Shown here: positions 7,222 through 15,884 of the stretch, in pieces
Layout: each line of letters starts with the position of its first letter
Numbering within the stretch: position 1 is the stretch's first letter
DNA from: Plantactinospora sp039889035
Lineage (GTDB): Bacteria > Actinomycetota > Actinomycetes > Mycobacteriales > Micromonosporaceae
Direction: 5' to 3'
Assembly: GCA_039889035.1 (NCBI GenBank)
Contig: JBDQQY010000003.1
Coordinates: 248,001 to 312,000 of the forward strand
Length of the DNA: 64,000 bases
The notes under the pieces: generated by a model
Told to the model about the DNA's origin: nothing
Database searches by the model: none
What the model saw: only the letters and a program-made list of their open reading frames with translations
Translations under genes and position numbers: made by a program

Positions 7222-9297
7222 TCAGTCGATAGGCTCGGCCACGACGAGCTGAAACTTCTCGAAGGTCAGCTTCACGGTGTTGTGCCTGGCATCGACGGTG
7301 CCGAGGGAGATGCCGTTGAACGGGTCGGTCAGGCGGTACCTGGCCCGGCCCAGACCGCGCAACTCGACCGTCCCGTCCCAGACGTCAGCGTAGAAGGCGT
7401 AGTGCAGGGTCCCGCGCTTGGTCACGACGTGCGCCTCGGGCTTGTCGAAGCCGATGTCGTAAAGGTCGCCCCGGTACTCCCCGGCCGGCAGCATGTTCTC
7501 CTGGTACAAGCTCACCCATTTGCGCCAGAGGGCGTCCTTTTCCGGGGTGAGCACGTTCTCCTCGTCCGGGCCCGCCGGGTAGGTGAACTTGGTCGACAGC
7601 ACGGCCCCCACGCCGTAACTCGACGCGAAGTCGTCGCCGCCGTCGCTCAGCTCGACATGATCGCCGGCGTAACTGGCGCCCTGACCCATCAGCGCCTTCA
7701 TCGTCTTGCCCTTGGTCCGGACCTGGTACGACGAGGTCGGGTCAGAGCCCGGGTACTGGTCGATGTAGGGCAGGTTGTGGAAGGCGAAGGCGGTGCCGCA
7801 GGGGCAGAGCTCGACGACCGCGTTGTGGTTCGCCTTGTGCGCGGCCTCGTACACCGCCTTCCAGAACTGCGCCAGGCCCTCGGTGGACTCCTCTGGGCGG
7901 GCGTGCCCGTGCGCCGGGTTGTAGCACGGCGTGACGCCGTTGAGGTGCTGACCGTCGATCTTGAGCCCCTCGTAGCCCCAGTCCCGGACGAACCTCTTCA
8001 CCTGCGCGACGAAGTAGTCCACAGTGGGCTGGTACGCCGGGCACAGCGTCCAGGCGTTCCACCAGGTCACCTTCTGCATCTTGCCGTCGCGGTCCAGCAG
8101 GAGCATGTCGGGGCGTTCCTTGAACAGGTTGCTCTCGGGATCCGCCGCCAGCGGGGCCCACCACAGCCGCGGCCGCAGACCCGCGTCTCGGATCTGCCGG
8201 GTGAAGGCCCGCATGTCCGCTTCGCCCCGCGGGAACTTCTGCGGGTTGAGGTCCCAGTCACCTTCGTTGGTCTGCCAGCCGTCGTCGAGCACAGCCCACT
8301 TGAGGCCGACCTCACGCACCTTGGGGAGCGTTCCGATGACCTGCTCGACGGTGAAGTCACGCTCGTAACCCCAGGCGCACCAGATGGGGTCGTAGGCCGA
8401 GTTCGGCGAGTTGGGGGCACGCTGGCCGAGGTCGCCCAGGTAGTCGCGATAGCGCTGGAGCGGTACGAAGTGGTCGCCCGGGTGGGCCGTCAGGAACGTG
8501 GTGTCAGTGCTCAACTGCTGGCCCGGCTTCAGGATGCGCGGGGTGTCGCCTTCGACGGCGATGCTCGCTCCGTTCGGTGTCCTGCGCACCGGCAGGCGCA
8601 GGATCCTCGCCACGGGTTCGACGTGCCCGACGGACAGGCCCGCGCCCGGACGCCAGACGGCCGCCATCGGCGTGCCGCCGCCGTAGTCGGAGGAGTCCAT
8701 CCCCAGCGAGTTCTCCTGGTCGAACCCGTCCGTCACCGGCTGCACCCAGTCGCGACGGTCCTCATAGGTGGTACCCGAGAAGGTGTAGAAGCCGCCGGGC
8801 TTCTCCAGGAGTTCGTGGGCTCCGCTGCGCCACCCGGTGACCCTCAGCTCGGCACCGGAGATGTTGGTGTAGGTCACCCTCATCACGATCATCCCGGTCA
8901 GGCGCTGGAAGGAGGTCAGCTCCACCGTCTTGCGTACGCCGGCCGCGGAATCGCCCCGGACGGTCACCTGGACGCCCGCGCCGTGCCGGGAATGCCTGGT
9001 CCTGCGGGTCACGTGTCCGCGGTAGCTGAACTCGTCGATCGTCGTGTCGCCGAGCAGCAGGGCCTCACTGGCGTCGAAGCGCGTGACGTTGACGTCCTTC
9101 AAGGCCACCCGGGTGTGCAGTTTGTCGTCGAACTCGAGGGTGATGGAGGTGTCGCCGACGCCCACGACATCGGGACCACGGTTCGGTGCGGCGGCTGCGG
9201 GTGTGGCGCCTACCCCCGTGGTCACGGCAGGTAGGGCGGCCAGGCCGGCGCCCCCCAGGGCCAACTTCAGTACGCTCCGCCGCTTCATGTCGGTCAT
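7222..9297 (-). CDS. GH36 alpha-galactosidase, Tat-exported
   Basis: 691 residues. Twin-arginine signal (MKRRSVLKLALGG) with an AAAA-type cleavage region near residue 37. GH36 features follow in order: WCAWGYERDF, the barrel motif WAVLDDGWQTNEGDWD, LWWAP, then LKIDGQ with the KxD nucleophile aspartate, and PGSDPTSSYQVR carrying the likely acid/base aspartate. Cleaves terminal alpha-galactosyl residues outside the cell. GAAAGAG precedes the ATG at 9297. Divergent from a GntR regulator; a TGGTATAC site in the shared region suggests regulation with the sugar-phosphate operon at 11157. Confidence 0.9.
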   Translation of the reverse strand: MTDMKRRSVLKLALGGAGLAALPAVTTGVGATPAAAAPNRGPDVVGVGDTSITLEFDDKLHTRVALKDVNVTRFDASEALLLGDTTIDEFSYRGHVTRRTRHSRHGAGVQVTVRGDSAAGVRKTVELTSFQRLTGMIVMRVTYTNISGAELRVTGWRSGAHELLEKPGGFYTFSGTTYEDRRDWVQPVTDGFDQENSLGMDSSDYGGGTPMAAVWRPGAGLSVGHVEPVARILRLPVRRTPNGASIAVEGDTPRILKPGQQLSTDTTFLTAHPGDHFVPLQRYRDYLGDLGQRAPNSPNSAYDPIWCAWGYERDFTVEQVIGTLPKVREVGLKWAVLDDGWQTNEGDWDLNPQKFPRGEADMRAFTRQIRDAGLRPRLWWAPLAADPESNLFKERPDMLLLDRDGKMQKVTWWNAWTLCPAYQPTVDYFVAQVKRFVRDWGYEGLKIDGQHLNGVTPCYNPAHGHARPEESTEGLAQFWKAVYEAAHKANHNAVVELCPCGTAFAFHNLPYIDQYPGSDPTSSYQVRTKGKTMKALMGQGASYAGDHVELSDGGDDFASSYGVGAVLSTKFTYPAGPDEENVLTPEKDALWRKWVSLYQENMLPAGEYRGDLYDIGFDKPEAHVVTKRGTLHYAFYADVWDGTVELRGLGRARYRLTDPFNGISLGTVDARHNTVKLTFEKFQLVVAEPID

Positions 9298-9521
9298 GTC
9301 AGACTCTCTTTCGGGCTCGTTGCGCAGCTCTGACCCCAGGCCGTCCCGTTCGCTCGTCGTTGCAGATCATCAGGATCGAGCCACCTCGAACATGCCGATA
9401 TGTCCTGGAGCGTCGAAGACGAGATCACGGAGATCCGACGGCGGCCGCATGTCCGGGGTGGCCGCCGAGCTGGTCGGCCTGGTGCGACGTTCATTGAGGG
9501 ATGGTCTGCCCGACGAACGTA

Positions 9522-9545
9522 AGTGGTATACTCTTGGCTTGTCAA
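9522..9545 (-). promoter_or_regulatory. Candidate promoter/operator for the alpha-galactosidase gene
   Basis: On the minus strand TTGACA (9540-9545) is followed within the spacer by AGTATACCAC. The near-palindromic AGTGGTATACT (plus strand 9522-9532) has the TGGTA/TACCA half-sites seen at 9638-9656 and 10959-11125. Repressor binding between -35 and -10 is inferred. The rest of 9298-9521 shows no gene. Confidence 0.5.
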
Positions 9546-9637
9546 TGGCCGGTTCCCGGTAGTTTTTGGTTTGGTCACCGTGGCGCAAGCCGAGGCGGTG
9601 GGCGGGCCGCGGGCGACCGGCTCCAGGATCGATTGAA

Positions 9638-9656
9638 CTGGTATGGTCGGCTGGTA
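9638..9656 (+). promoter_or_regulatory. Two CTGGTA half-sites in the gntR leader
   Basis: CTGGTATG occurs at 9638-9645 and 9651-9658, 13 bp apart, just before the preferred GntR start. The same half-site in reverse (TACCAG) is repeated before the GatZ-like gene, suggesting autoregulation by the GntR protein. Confidence 0.5.
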
Positions 9657-9676
9657 TGACTGTTGCGAGGACGCGG

Positions 9677-10444
9677 ATGCCCCGTGGCCTGTTCGCCGAC
9701 GACGCGCTTCCGCTGTACGAGCGCACCGCCGGGCAGCTACTCGACGACCTGCGCGCCTCCGCCGCCCGCACAGGTGACCGGCTGCCCTCCGAGCGAGCGC
9801 TGGCAACTCGGTACGCCGTTTCACGCGTGACGCTGCGAGCCGCCCTTGCCGACCTGGAGTCGCGCGGCATCGTGCGCCCGGCCTCGTCGCGCGGGTGGTT
9901 CGTCGCCGACCTCGACCAGTTCCCTGACCCGGCGACGGCGTCCACCGCGGCGACCCCCCAGGTGCAGGGCCTCGCCGACTTCGCCCGCGTCAACGGCCTG
10001 ACGCCGAGCAGCCGGGTCCTCTCTGCCACGGTCCGCCCGGCAACGGTGTCCGAGGCCGAAGATCTCCGCATCGCCCCCGGCGCCGACCTCTTCGAACTCC
10101 ACCGACTGCGCTTCCTCGACGGCCTGCTGGTCGTGCTCGAGCACAACCGGCTCCCGTTGGCGGCCTGCCCGGCCCTGGCCGAGACCGACTTCAACACCGC
10201 TTCGCTGTACGCCACCCTGCGCGCGGCGGACCCGCCGCAGACGCCGCGCGTTGCCGACTACTCGTGCGAAGCCCGCCACCCAACGCCACGGGAGATCGAA
10301 CTCTTCAAGATCGGCGAGACCATGCCGATGCTCGTCGCGACCACGCTGACCTTCAACCAGGCGGGCCGCCCGATCGAACTGACCACCCAGGTCTACCGAG
10401 GGGACCGCTACCGCTTCCGCGCCTCCATCACCAATCGGTCATGA
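9677..10444 (+). CDS. GntR-family regulator with UTRA ligand domain
   Basis: 255 residues. Winged helix DRLPSERALATRYAVSRVTLRAALADLESRGIV followed by a UTRA domain (residues about 85-250; the typical LFELHRLRFLDGLLVVLEHNRLP segment is present). The start at 9677 is chosen because GCGAGG lies 6 nt upstream; an ATG at 9656 has no Shine-Dalgarno. UTRA domains bind phosphorylated sugars or related metabolites. Its position between an alpha-galactosidase and a tagatose-bisphosphate-aldolase operon, with shared half-sites, suggests it controls galactoside/galactosamine use. Confidence 0.9.
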   Translation: MPRGLFADDALPLYERTAGQLLDDLRASAARTGDRLPSERALATRYAVSRVTLRAALADLESRGIVRPASSRGWFVADLDQFPDPATASTAATPQVQGLADFARVNGLTPSSRVLSATVRPATVSEAEDLRIAPGADLFELHRLRFLDGLLVVLEHNRLPLAACPALAETDFNTASLYATLRAADPPQTPRVADYSCEARHPTPREIELFKIGETMPMLVATTLTFNQAGRPIELTTQVYRGDRYRFRASITNRS

Positions 10445-10514
10445 ACGACGTTCTCCCCGGCCCCGCCCTCACCGGTGCCTGGCGGTCGACGGCTCGGCGG
10501 GTGTTCGCCGGCGG

Positions 10515-10920
10515 TTAGGCCGTGTCCTGCCGAGCATTGCCGGCCCGCGTCGGGCCCGGACAACGACCGGCGGCGTTGGTGATCCGCCCGGATACCGAAA
10601 CGGTGCGGCCCTGCGCCGCCGCATAGTCGGCGAAGCCCCTTACGACGTGTCCGGACGGCCGCCGTCGCCCGGTACGGCGTCGGGTCGTCGCTCGCTGTCA
10701 GGTCGGCGGGAAACCGGCCGCGTGCCGGTGACGGCGTGACGACGCCCTGGTCGGCGAGCTGGGTCAGCGCCGCCCGCAGCGTGGCCCGGGAGACGCGGTA
10801 GTGCTCGGAGAGGACGCGCTCGGAGGGGTAGCCGGTCACCCGGGCGGAAACCGGCGGCGACGAGATCGTCGACCAGTCGGCGGCGGTGCGTCCGTACAGC
10901 AGAGTCGACGAGCTGGCGGA
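10515..10920 (-). pseudogene. Second GntR/UTRA gene, broken by several frameshifts
   Basis: The minus strand encodes a relative of the intact GntR next door. LYGRTAAD is in one frame, LVDDLVAAGFRPGDRLP in the next, PSERVLSEHYRVSRATLRAAL back in the first, and the UTRA start GFADYAAAQGRTVSVSGRIT in another. A base is missing near 10876 and one C is extra near 10825-10828, so these two shifts compensate; a third shift near 10635 is not compensated. The UTRA part then stops early at 10515. No start codon with a ribosome site is evident. A gene in decay, oriented divergently from the GatZ operon. Confidence 0.75.
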
Positions 10921-10925
10921 GAGGG

Positions 10926-10948
10926 CCCGCGGCGGTTCAGGCCGCGGG
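10926..10948. other. 8-bp GC-rich hairpin
   Basis: CCCGCGGC-GGTTCAG-GCCGCGGG, perfect stem with a 7-nt loop at the 5' side of the broken gntR. It separates that remnant from the half-site array and could act as a terminator for either direction. Confidence 0.45.
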
Positions 10949-10958
10949 GACCTGGCCG

Positions 10959-11125
10959 TACCAGTCAGCGAACCAGTTTGCGTACCAGTTGATGTCGGCC
11001 GATGCGACGGTTCGCCGGCTGCCGTCGGCGGTCGGCGTCCTCCCCGGCTGGCCCGATGCATACCAGATTAAATACCACCTAGACAGTAGCCGGCCAGAGT
11101 GAATACCAGTAGGGTCCATTACCAG
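10959..11125. promoter_or_regulatory. Array of seven TACCA-type half-sites before the GatZ operon
   Basis: TACCAG or a close variant begins at 10959, 10971, 10983, 11061, 11073, 11104 and 11120. The first three are spaced exactly 12 bp and the next two also 12 bp, so they fall on nearly the same helix face. This is the reverse of the CTGGTA pairs before gntR and the TGGTATAC site before the alpha-galactosidase gene. Most likely operators of the GntR/UTRA protein governing the operon starting at 11157. Confidence 0.55.
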
Positions 11126-11156
11126 CTTCGGAACGGCGAAGAGGAGGAAGCGCCCC

Positions 11157-12458
11157 GTGAGTAACCCGCTCGACACGGTCGTTGCCCTGCACAAACGGGG
11201 GGAACCAGTCGGCATCACGTCGATCTGCTCCGCCCATCCCCTGGTCCTGCGGGCCGCGATGGCGCAGGCTCGGGAGGACGGCGACCTGGTGTTGATCGAG
11301 GCGACCTCGAACCAGGTCGACCAGGACGGTGGCTATACCGGTATGCGACCGGTGGACTTCCGCGACCTGGTGCACCGGGCCGCCGACCGGGCCGGACTGC
11401 CTCGGGAGCGGGTCGTGCTCGGCGGCGACCACCTGGGCCCGAACCGGTGGCGTTCGTTGCCGGCGGAGCAGGCCATGGCACGGGCCGACGTGCTCGTGGC
11501 GGCGTACGTCGAGGCCGGCTTCACGAAGATCCACCTCGACTGCAGCTACCCCTGCGCGGACGACCAGACCCCGTTGACCGACGAGGTGATGGCCACCCGG
11601 GCCGCCCGCATGCTCGCGGTGGCCGAGAGGACGGCCGCCGCGACGGGGCGGGCCGGGGAACTCCGGTACGTCATCGGCACCGAGGTGCCGGTTCCGGGCG
11701 GCGCGGAGGAGACGATCGAGGAACTCCTGCCCACCACCGCCGAGTCGGCCCGGAGCACCCTGGCCCGGCACCGGGCGGCCTTCGCCGAGCGGGGCCTCGA
11801 ACACGTCTGGCCGCAGGTGATCGCCCTGGTCGTGCAGCCGGGCGTCGAGTTCGACCACCTCCGGGTCGTCGACTACGACCGGGACCGCACCAAGGACCTG
11901 CAACGGGTCCTGGACGACGAGCCGACGATGGTATTCGAGGCGCACTCCACGGACTACCAGACCGTCCCGCGACTCGCCGCCCTGGTCGAGGATCACTGGG
12001 CCGTCCTCAAGGTCGGGCCCGGCCTGACCTTCGCGCTGCGGGAGGCCCTGTTCGCGCTGGCCGCGATCGAGACCGAACTCGTTCCGGAGCACGACCGTTC
12101 GCGCCTGCCAGAGGTGGTCGAACAGCGGATGCGCGCCGAGCCCGGACAGTGGGCGAAGTACTACACCGGTGACGCCGCCGAGCAGCGCCTGGCCCGGCGG
12201 TACAGCTACAGCGACCGGATGCGCTACTACTGGCCGGACCCGGAGATCCAGGCCGCCGAGCGGCGCCTGCTGGTCAACCTGACCGACCGGAACATCCCGC
12301 TGCCGCTGCTCAGCCAGTACCTGCCCGACCAGTACCAGCGGGTCCGCGACGGCACCCTCGGCAACCACCCGGTCGAGCTCGTCCTCGATCGCATCCGCGA
12401 CGTCCTGCGCGGCTACCGTCACGCGGCCACCCCGTCCGAACGGCGGTGGGCAGCATGA
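11157..12458 (+). CDS. gatZ: Tagatose-1,6-bisphosphate aldolase accessory subunit (GatZ/KbaZ-like)
   Basis: 433 residues, normal for the family. Characteristic blocks: GITSICSAHPLVLRAAM, LIEATSNQVDQDGGYTGM, LGGDHLGPNRW, FTKIHLDCSYPC, VIGTEVPVPGG, VFEAHSTDYQ and LKVGPGLTFALREALFAL. GTG start at 11157 follows GAGGAGG. In enterobacteria GatZ/KbaZ stabilises the class II aldolase that splits tagatose-1,6-bisphosphate; the likely partner here is the aldolase at 15885-16715. First gene of a unit with AgaS, a sugar kinase and a permease; the next gene overlaps by ATGA. Confidence 0.9.
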   Translation: MSNPLDTVVALHKRGEPVGITSICSAHPLVLRAAMAQAREDGDLVLIEATSNQVDQDGGYTGMRPVDFRDLVHRAADRAGLPRERVVLGGDHLGPNRWRSLPAEQAMARADVLVAAYVEAGFTKIHLDCSYPCADDQTPLTDEVMATRAARMLAVAERTAAATGRAGELRYVIGTEVPVPGGAEETIEELLPTTAESARSTLARHRAAFAERGLEHVWPQVIALVVQPGVEFDHLRVVDYDRDRTKDLQRVLDDEPTMVFEAHSTDYQTVPRLAALVEDHWAVLKVGPGLTFALREALFALAAIETELVPEHDRSRLPEVVEQRMRAEPGQWAKYYTGDAAEQRLARRYSYSDRMRYYWPDPEIQAAERRLLVNLTDRNIPLPLLSQYLPDQYQRVRDGTLGNHPVELVLDRIRDVLRGYRHAATPSERRWAA

Positions 12459-13696
12459 GCATCCTCCTCGACCACGACCACCTGCACCAGCACGGCGCCC
12501 TCGACACCAGCCGCGAGATCGCCCAGCAACCGGCCGTGTGGCGCCAGATCGGCCGGATGACGGCGGAGTCGGGTACCGCGACCGTCGCGTTTCTGAAGCC
12601 GCTGCTCGAACGGCCGGACCTGCGCATCGTCCTCACCGGCGCGGGCACCTCCGCGTACGTCGGCGAGGTGCTGGCGCCGTCGCTGCGCCGGCGGCTGGGT
12701 CGCCGGGTGGACGCCGTCGCCACCACCGACATCGTGGCCGACCCGCTGGCCTGCTTCGCAGAGGACGTCCCGACGCTGCTGGTGTCGTTCGCCCGCTCCG
12801 GTGACAGCCCGGAGAGCGTCACGGCCACAGAGCTGGCCAGCCAGGTGCTGACCGACTGCTGGCACCTGGTGGTGACCTGCCACGAGCAGGGCCGGCTGGC
12901 CCGCCAGCACGCCGGTCGCTCGTCCTCGCGGCTGGTGCTGCTGCCCGAGGCGGCCAACGACCGGGGCTTCGCGATGACGTCCAGCTTCACCGGCATGCTG
13001 CTGGCCGGCCTGCTGACCCTCGGCGGCCCCGACGACGTCCTGGTGGAGCGGCTCGCCACCGCGGCAGAGCAGGTGCTGGCCACCCGCCCGGCTTCGGCCG
13101 CCGATCTCGCCGCCCGGGGTTACTCCCGGATCGTCTACCTCGGCAGCGGGACCCTGCGCGGCCTGGCCCGGGAATCCGCCCTGAAGGTCCTGGAGCTGAC
13201 CGCCGGCCGCACGGTGGCCCTGGCCGAGTCCGCGCTGGGCTTCCGGCACGGACCGAAATCCGTGCTCGACGACCAGACCCTGGTCGTCAGCTACGAGTCC
13301 AACGATCCCTACACCAGCCAGTACGACCGCGACATGGTGGCCGAGCTGCTGCGGGTCATCCCCGAACGGAACCTCGTCACCGTCACCAGCCGGGCCGGGC
13401 AGCCCGCCAGGGACAACGACTGGATCCTGCCCGGCATCGGGGACGTGGACGATGCCGCGCTGGCGCTGCCCGCCGTGATCTGCGCGCAGCTCATCGGCCT
13501 GCACTTCTCACTGGCGCTCGGGCGGACACCCGACAACCCCTTCCCCGGCGGAGAGGTCAACCGGGTCGTCCAGGGCGCGATCATGCACCCCCTGCGCCGT
13601 CAGCCCGCGGCCAGACCAACCGCAGGTCCGGATCAGGGCCATCCCGGCCTGGACGGCGACAGAGCTGACGTCAGCAGTGACGCCAGACGGAGGTGA
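12455..13696 (+). CDS. agaS: AgaS-like SIS-domain sugar isomerase/deaminase
   Basis: 413 residues with two SIS domains. Landmarks: TREIAQQP-type start (TSREIAQQPAVW), VLTGAGTSAYVGE, LLVSFARSGDSPESV, ALKVLELTAGR and ESALGFRHGPKSVL. These define the AgaS branch, galactosamine-6-phosphate deaminase/isomerase giving tagatose-6-phosphate. ATG at 12455 overlaps the GatZ stop (ATGA), so translation is coupled. It supplies substrate for the PfkB-type kinase at 18507 and then the aldolase. Confidence 0.9.
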   Translation: MSILLDHDHLHQHGALDTSREIAQQPAVWRQIGRMTAESGTATVAFLKPLLERPDLRIVLTGAGTSAYVGEVLAPSLRRRLGRRVDAVATTDIVADPLACFAEDVPTLLVSFARSGDSPESVTATELASQVLTDCWHLVVTCHEQGRLARQHAGRSSSRLVLLPEAANDRGFAMTSSFTGMLLAGLLTLGGPDDVLVERLATAAEQVLATRPASAADLAARGYSRIVYLGSGTLRGLARESALKVLELTAGRTVALAESALGFRHGPKSVLDDQTLVVSYESNDPYTSQYDRDMVAELLRVIPERNLVTVTSRAGQPARDNDWILPGIGDVDDAALALPAVICAQLIGLHFSLALGRTPDNPFPGGEVNRVVQGAIMHPLRRQPAARPTAGPDQGHPGLDGDRADVSSDARRR

Positions 13697-13701
13697 GACA
13701 G

Positions 13702-14679
13702 ATGTTCCTCGGCGTGGACGGCGGCGGTACCAAGACCGCCTTCTGCCTACTGACGGCGGACGGCACGGTCGTGGCCCAGGCCACGAGCGCGAGCAGTTAC
13801 TACTTCAGCGAAGGCATCGACCTGGTGCCCCGGGTCCTCAACGAGGGCATCGGCGCCGTCTGCGCGACGGCCGGCATCACCCCGGCCGACATCGAATTCG
13901 CGTTCTTCGGGATCCCGACCTACGGCGAGGTCAGCGACGACGTCGCCGTCCTCGACGCGGCGCCACGGGAGGTCCTCGGCCACGACCGGTACCGGGTCGA
14001 CAACGACATGGTCTGCGGCTGGTCCGGCTCGCTGGGTGCCGCGGACGGCATCAACGTGATCAGCGGCACCGGATCGATGACCTACGGTGAACGTGCCGGC
14101 CACGGCCTGCGCGTCGGCGGCTGGAGCGAACTGTTCGGCGACGAGGGCTCGGCGTACTGGATCGCCATCCGCGGTCTGCAGGCGTTCACCCGGATGAGCG
14201 ACGGTCGACAGCCCGCCGGCCCGCTCCTCGATCTTCTGCGCGACCACCTGGAGCTCGCCGCGGACCTGGATCTGATCGACGTCGTGCTGAACCGGTGGCA
14301 CGGCGACCGCGGCAGGATCGCGGCGCTGAGCCCACTGGTCACCCGCGCCGCGGACCGGGGCGACGAGGCGGCCGCGGCGATCCTGGCCGAGGCGGGCCGG
14401 GAACTCGCCCACCTGGTGGAGACCACCCGTAGCCGACTCGGCTACCCCGTCGACGAGCAGGTGCTGGTCTCCTACTCCGGCGGCACGTTCAACGCACGAC
14501 AGGTGCACGAGGAATTCCGACAGCACCTACACACGCTGCACGACCGGTACGACCTTCGTCAGCCCCTGTATCCGCCGGTCGTCGGCGCGGCGCTCTACGC
14601 CGCGAAACAGGCCCGCAGCCCGCTGAGCGCCGACGCGCTCGAGCATCTCCGGACCACCCCGCCCGCCACCGCTGCCTGA
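13702..14679 (+). CDS. BadF/BadG-family N-acetylhexosamine kinase
   Basis: 325 residues. ATPase motifs GVDGGGTKTAFCL (phosphate 1), VDNDMVCGW, NVISGTGSMTYG (phosphate 2) and VGGWSELFGDEGSAYWI (adenosine-side), as in GlcNAc kinases of the ASKHA fold. GGAGG 8 nt before the ATG at 13702 decides this start over the upstream GTG. It lies between AgaS and a permease, so the likely job is ATP-dependent phosphorylation of an amino sugar entering without a PTS; substrate specificity is inferred from context. Confidence 0.85.
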   Translation: MFLGVDGGGTKTAFCLLTADGTVVAQATSASSYYFSEGIDLVPRVLNEGIGAVCATAGITPADIEFAFFGIPTYGEVSDDVAVLDAAPREVLGHDRYRVDNDMVCGWSGSLGAADGINVISGTGSMTYGERAGHGLRVGGWSELFGDEGSAYWIAIRGLQAFTRMSDGRQPAGPLLDLLRDHLELAADLDLIDVVLNRWHGDRGRIAALSPLVTRAADRGDEAAAAILAEAGRELAHLVETTRSRLGYPVDEQVLVSYSGGTFNARQVHEEFRQHLHTLHDRYDLRQPLYPPVVGAALYAAKQARSPLSADALEHLRTTPPATAA

Positions 14680-14689
14680 GGAGGCGCAG

Positions 14690-15652
14690 ATGCCAACGAC
14701 TATTTCCCGCATCAGCCGTAGCTGGATCCCGTACGCGGGGCTGCTCGTGCTGTTCTGGGGCGTGTGGGGAGCCTTCTCCGCTGTCCCGACCAGCGATTAC
14801 GGCTACCCCGACGGCATGGTCTACGTCGTCTGGTCCCTGACCATGATCATCCCGGCCGTCGCCGCGCTGCGCGGCAACCGGCTGGACCGCCGCCCGGTCG
14901 CAGCCGTCTACGGCCTGCTGGTCGGCCTGACCGGTGCCGGCGGCCAGTTGCTGCTGTTCAAGGCGCTCACCATCGGCCCGGCCTACCTGATCTTCCCGCT
15001 GATCGCGCTGTCTCCGGCGATCACCGTGCTGATGGCCATGATGCTGCTGCGGGAACGCATCCCGCGGCTCGCCGTGGTCGGCGCGGTCGCCGCGCTGATC
15101 GCGGTCGTACTGTTCAGCGTCAGCGACGGCGACGGTTCCGCCACCGGTGGAACGTGGTTGATCCTGGCCATCGTGGTCTGCGTCGCCTGGGGTGTGCAGG
15201 CCTACTTCATGCGCAAGGCAGCCACCGTCGGCGTCAACGATGCCACCACCTTCACCTGGATGACGATCAGTGGGCTGCTGCTGGCGCCGATCGCCATCTG
15301 GATGGCCGGTGGCCTGGCGCTGGACGCACCCTGGCAGGCGCCGACCCTCGCCGGGGTCACCCAGCTACTCAACGCCGTCGGCGCGCTCTTCCTGGTGATG
15401 GCGTTCAGCCGGGGCAAGGCCTCGATCGTCGCTCCCACGACCAACGCCCTGGCGCCCGTGTTGACGGTGATCCTCTCGCTGCTCGTCTACCAGAAGGTGC
15501 CGTCGATCTACGCCACGATCGGCATCGTGCTCGCCATCCTCGGATCCACGCTGATGGTGTACGCCGACGAGAAGCGTGGCGAGGCCGCGGCGGCGAACGG
15601 GGCCCCGGCCACGCTCGACCGGGGCGGCGCGCCGGACGTCGCCGTACCGTAA
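14690..15652 (+). CDS. EamA/DMT-family permease, putative sugar transporter
   Basis: 320 residues with about ten hydrophobic segments and two EamA repeats. Typical parts: LLVLFWGVWGAFS, the glycine-rich GLTGAGGQLLLFKAL, YLIFPLIALSPAITVL and GIVLAILGSTLMVYADE at the end of repeat two. GAGGAGG precedes the ATG, 10 nt after the kinase stop. No other uptake gene lies in this sugar operon, so it may import the substrate, but DMT proteins carry many solutes. Confidence 0.82.
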   Translation: MPTTISRISRSWIPYAGLLVLFWGVWGAFSAVPTSDYGYPDGMVYVVWSLTMIIPAVAALRGNRLDRRPVAAVYGLLVGLTGAGGQLLLFKALTIGPAYLIFPLIALSPAITVLMAMMLLRERIPRLAVVGAVAALIAVVLFSVSDGDGSATGGTWLILAIVVCVAWGVQAYFMRKAATVGVNDATTFTWMTISGLLLAPIAIWMAGGLALDAPWQAPTLAGVTQLLNAVGALFLVMAFSRGKASIVAPTTNALAPVLTVILSLLVYQKVPSIYATIGIVLAILGSTLMVYADEKRGEAAAANGAPATLDRGGAPDVAVP

Positions 15653-15671
15653 CCGCCAGCCGGACCCCGGC

Positions 15672-15705
15672 GGCCGCCGGTCTGGACTGGTCCGGACCGG
15701 CGGCC
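15672..15705. terminator. Strong hairpin between convergent genes
   Basis: Perfect 11-bp arms GGCCGCCGGTC / GACCGGCGGCC with a 12-nt loop, between the DMT gene and the end of the minus-strand aldolase gene. Bidirectional terminator candidate. The rest of 15706-15884 shows no gene. Confidence 0.7.
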
Positions 15706-15884
15706 GGCTTCGTGGCTGCGGTCGCGGCCATGAACGAACCTGCTCCGACCTGAACCGCGCGGCGCTCCCGCACCGCGTCCGCCCCTGCGCCCCTGCGGAC
15801 CGCACGGGGAGACGGAGAAGGTTCAATGCTGAGCTGACAGGAACGCGTGCCGCGCCGTCGTTGCGCGCCTTCCTGACCCGTCGC

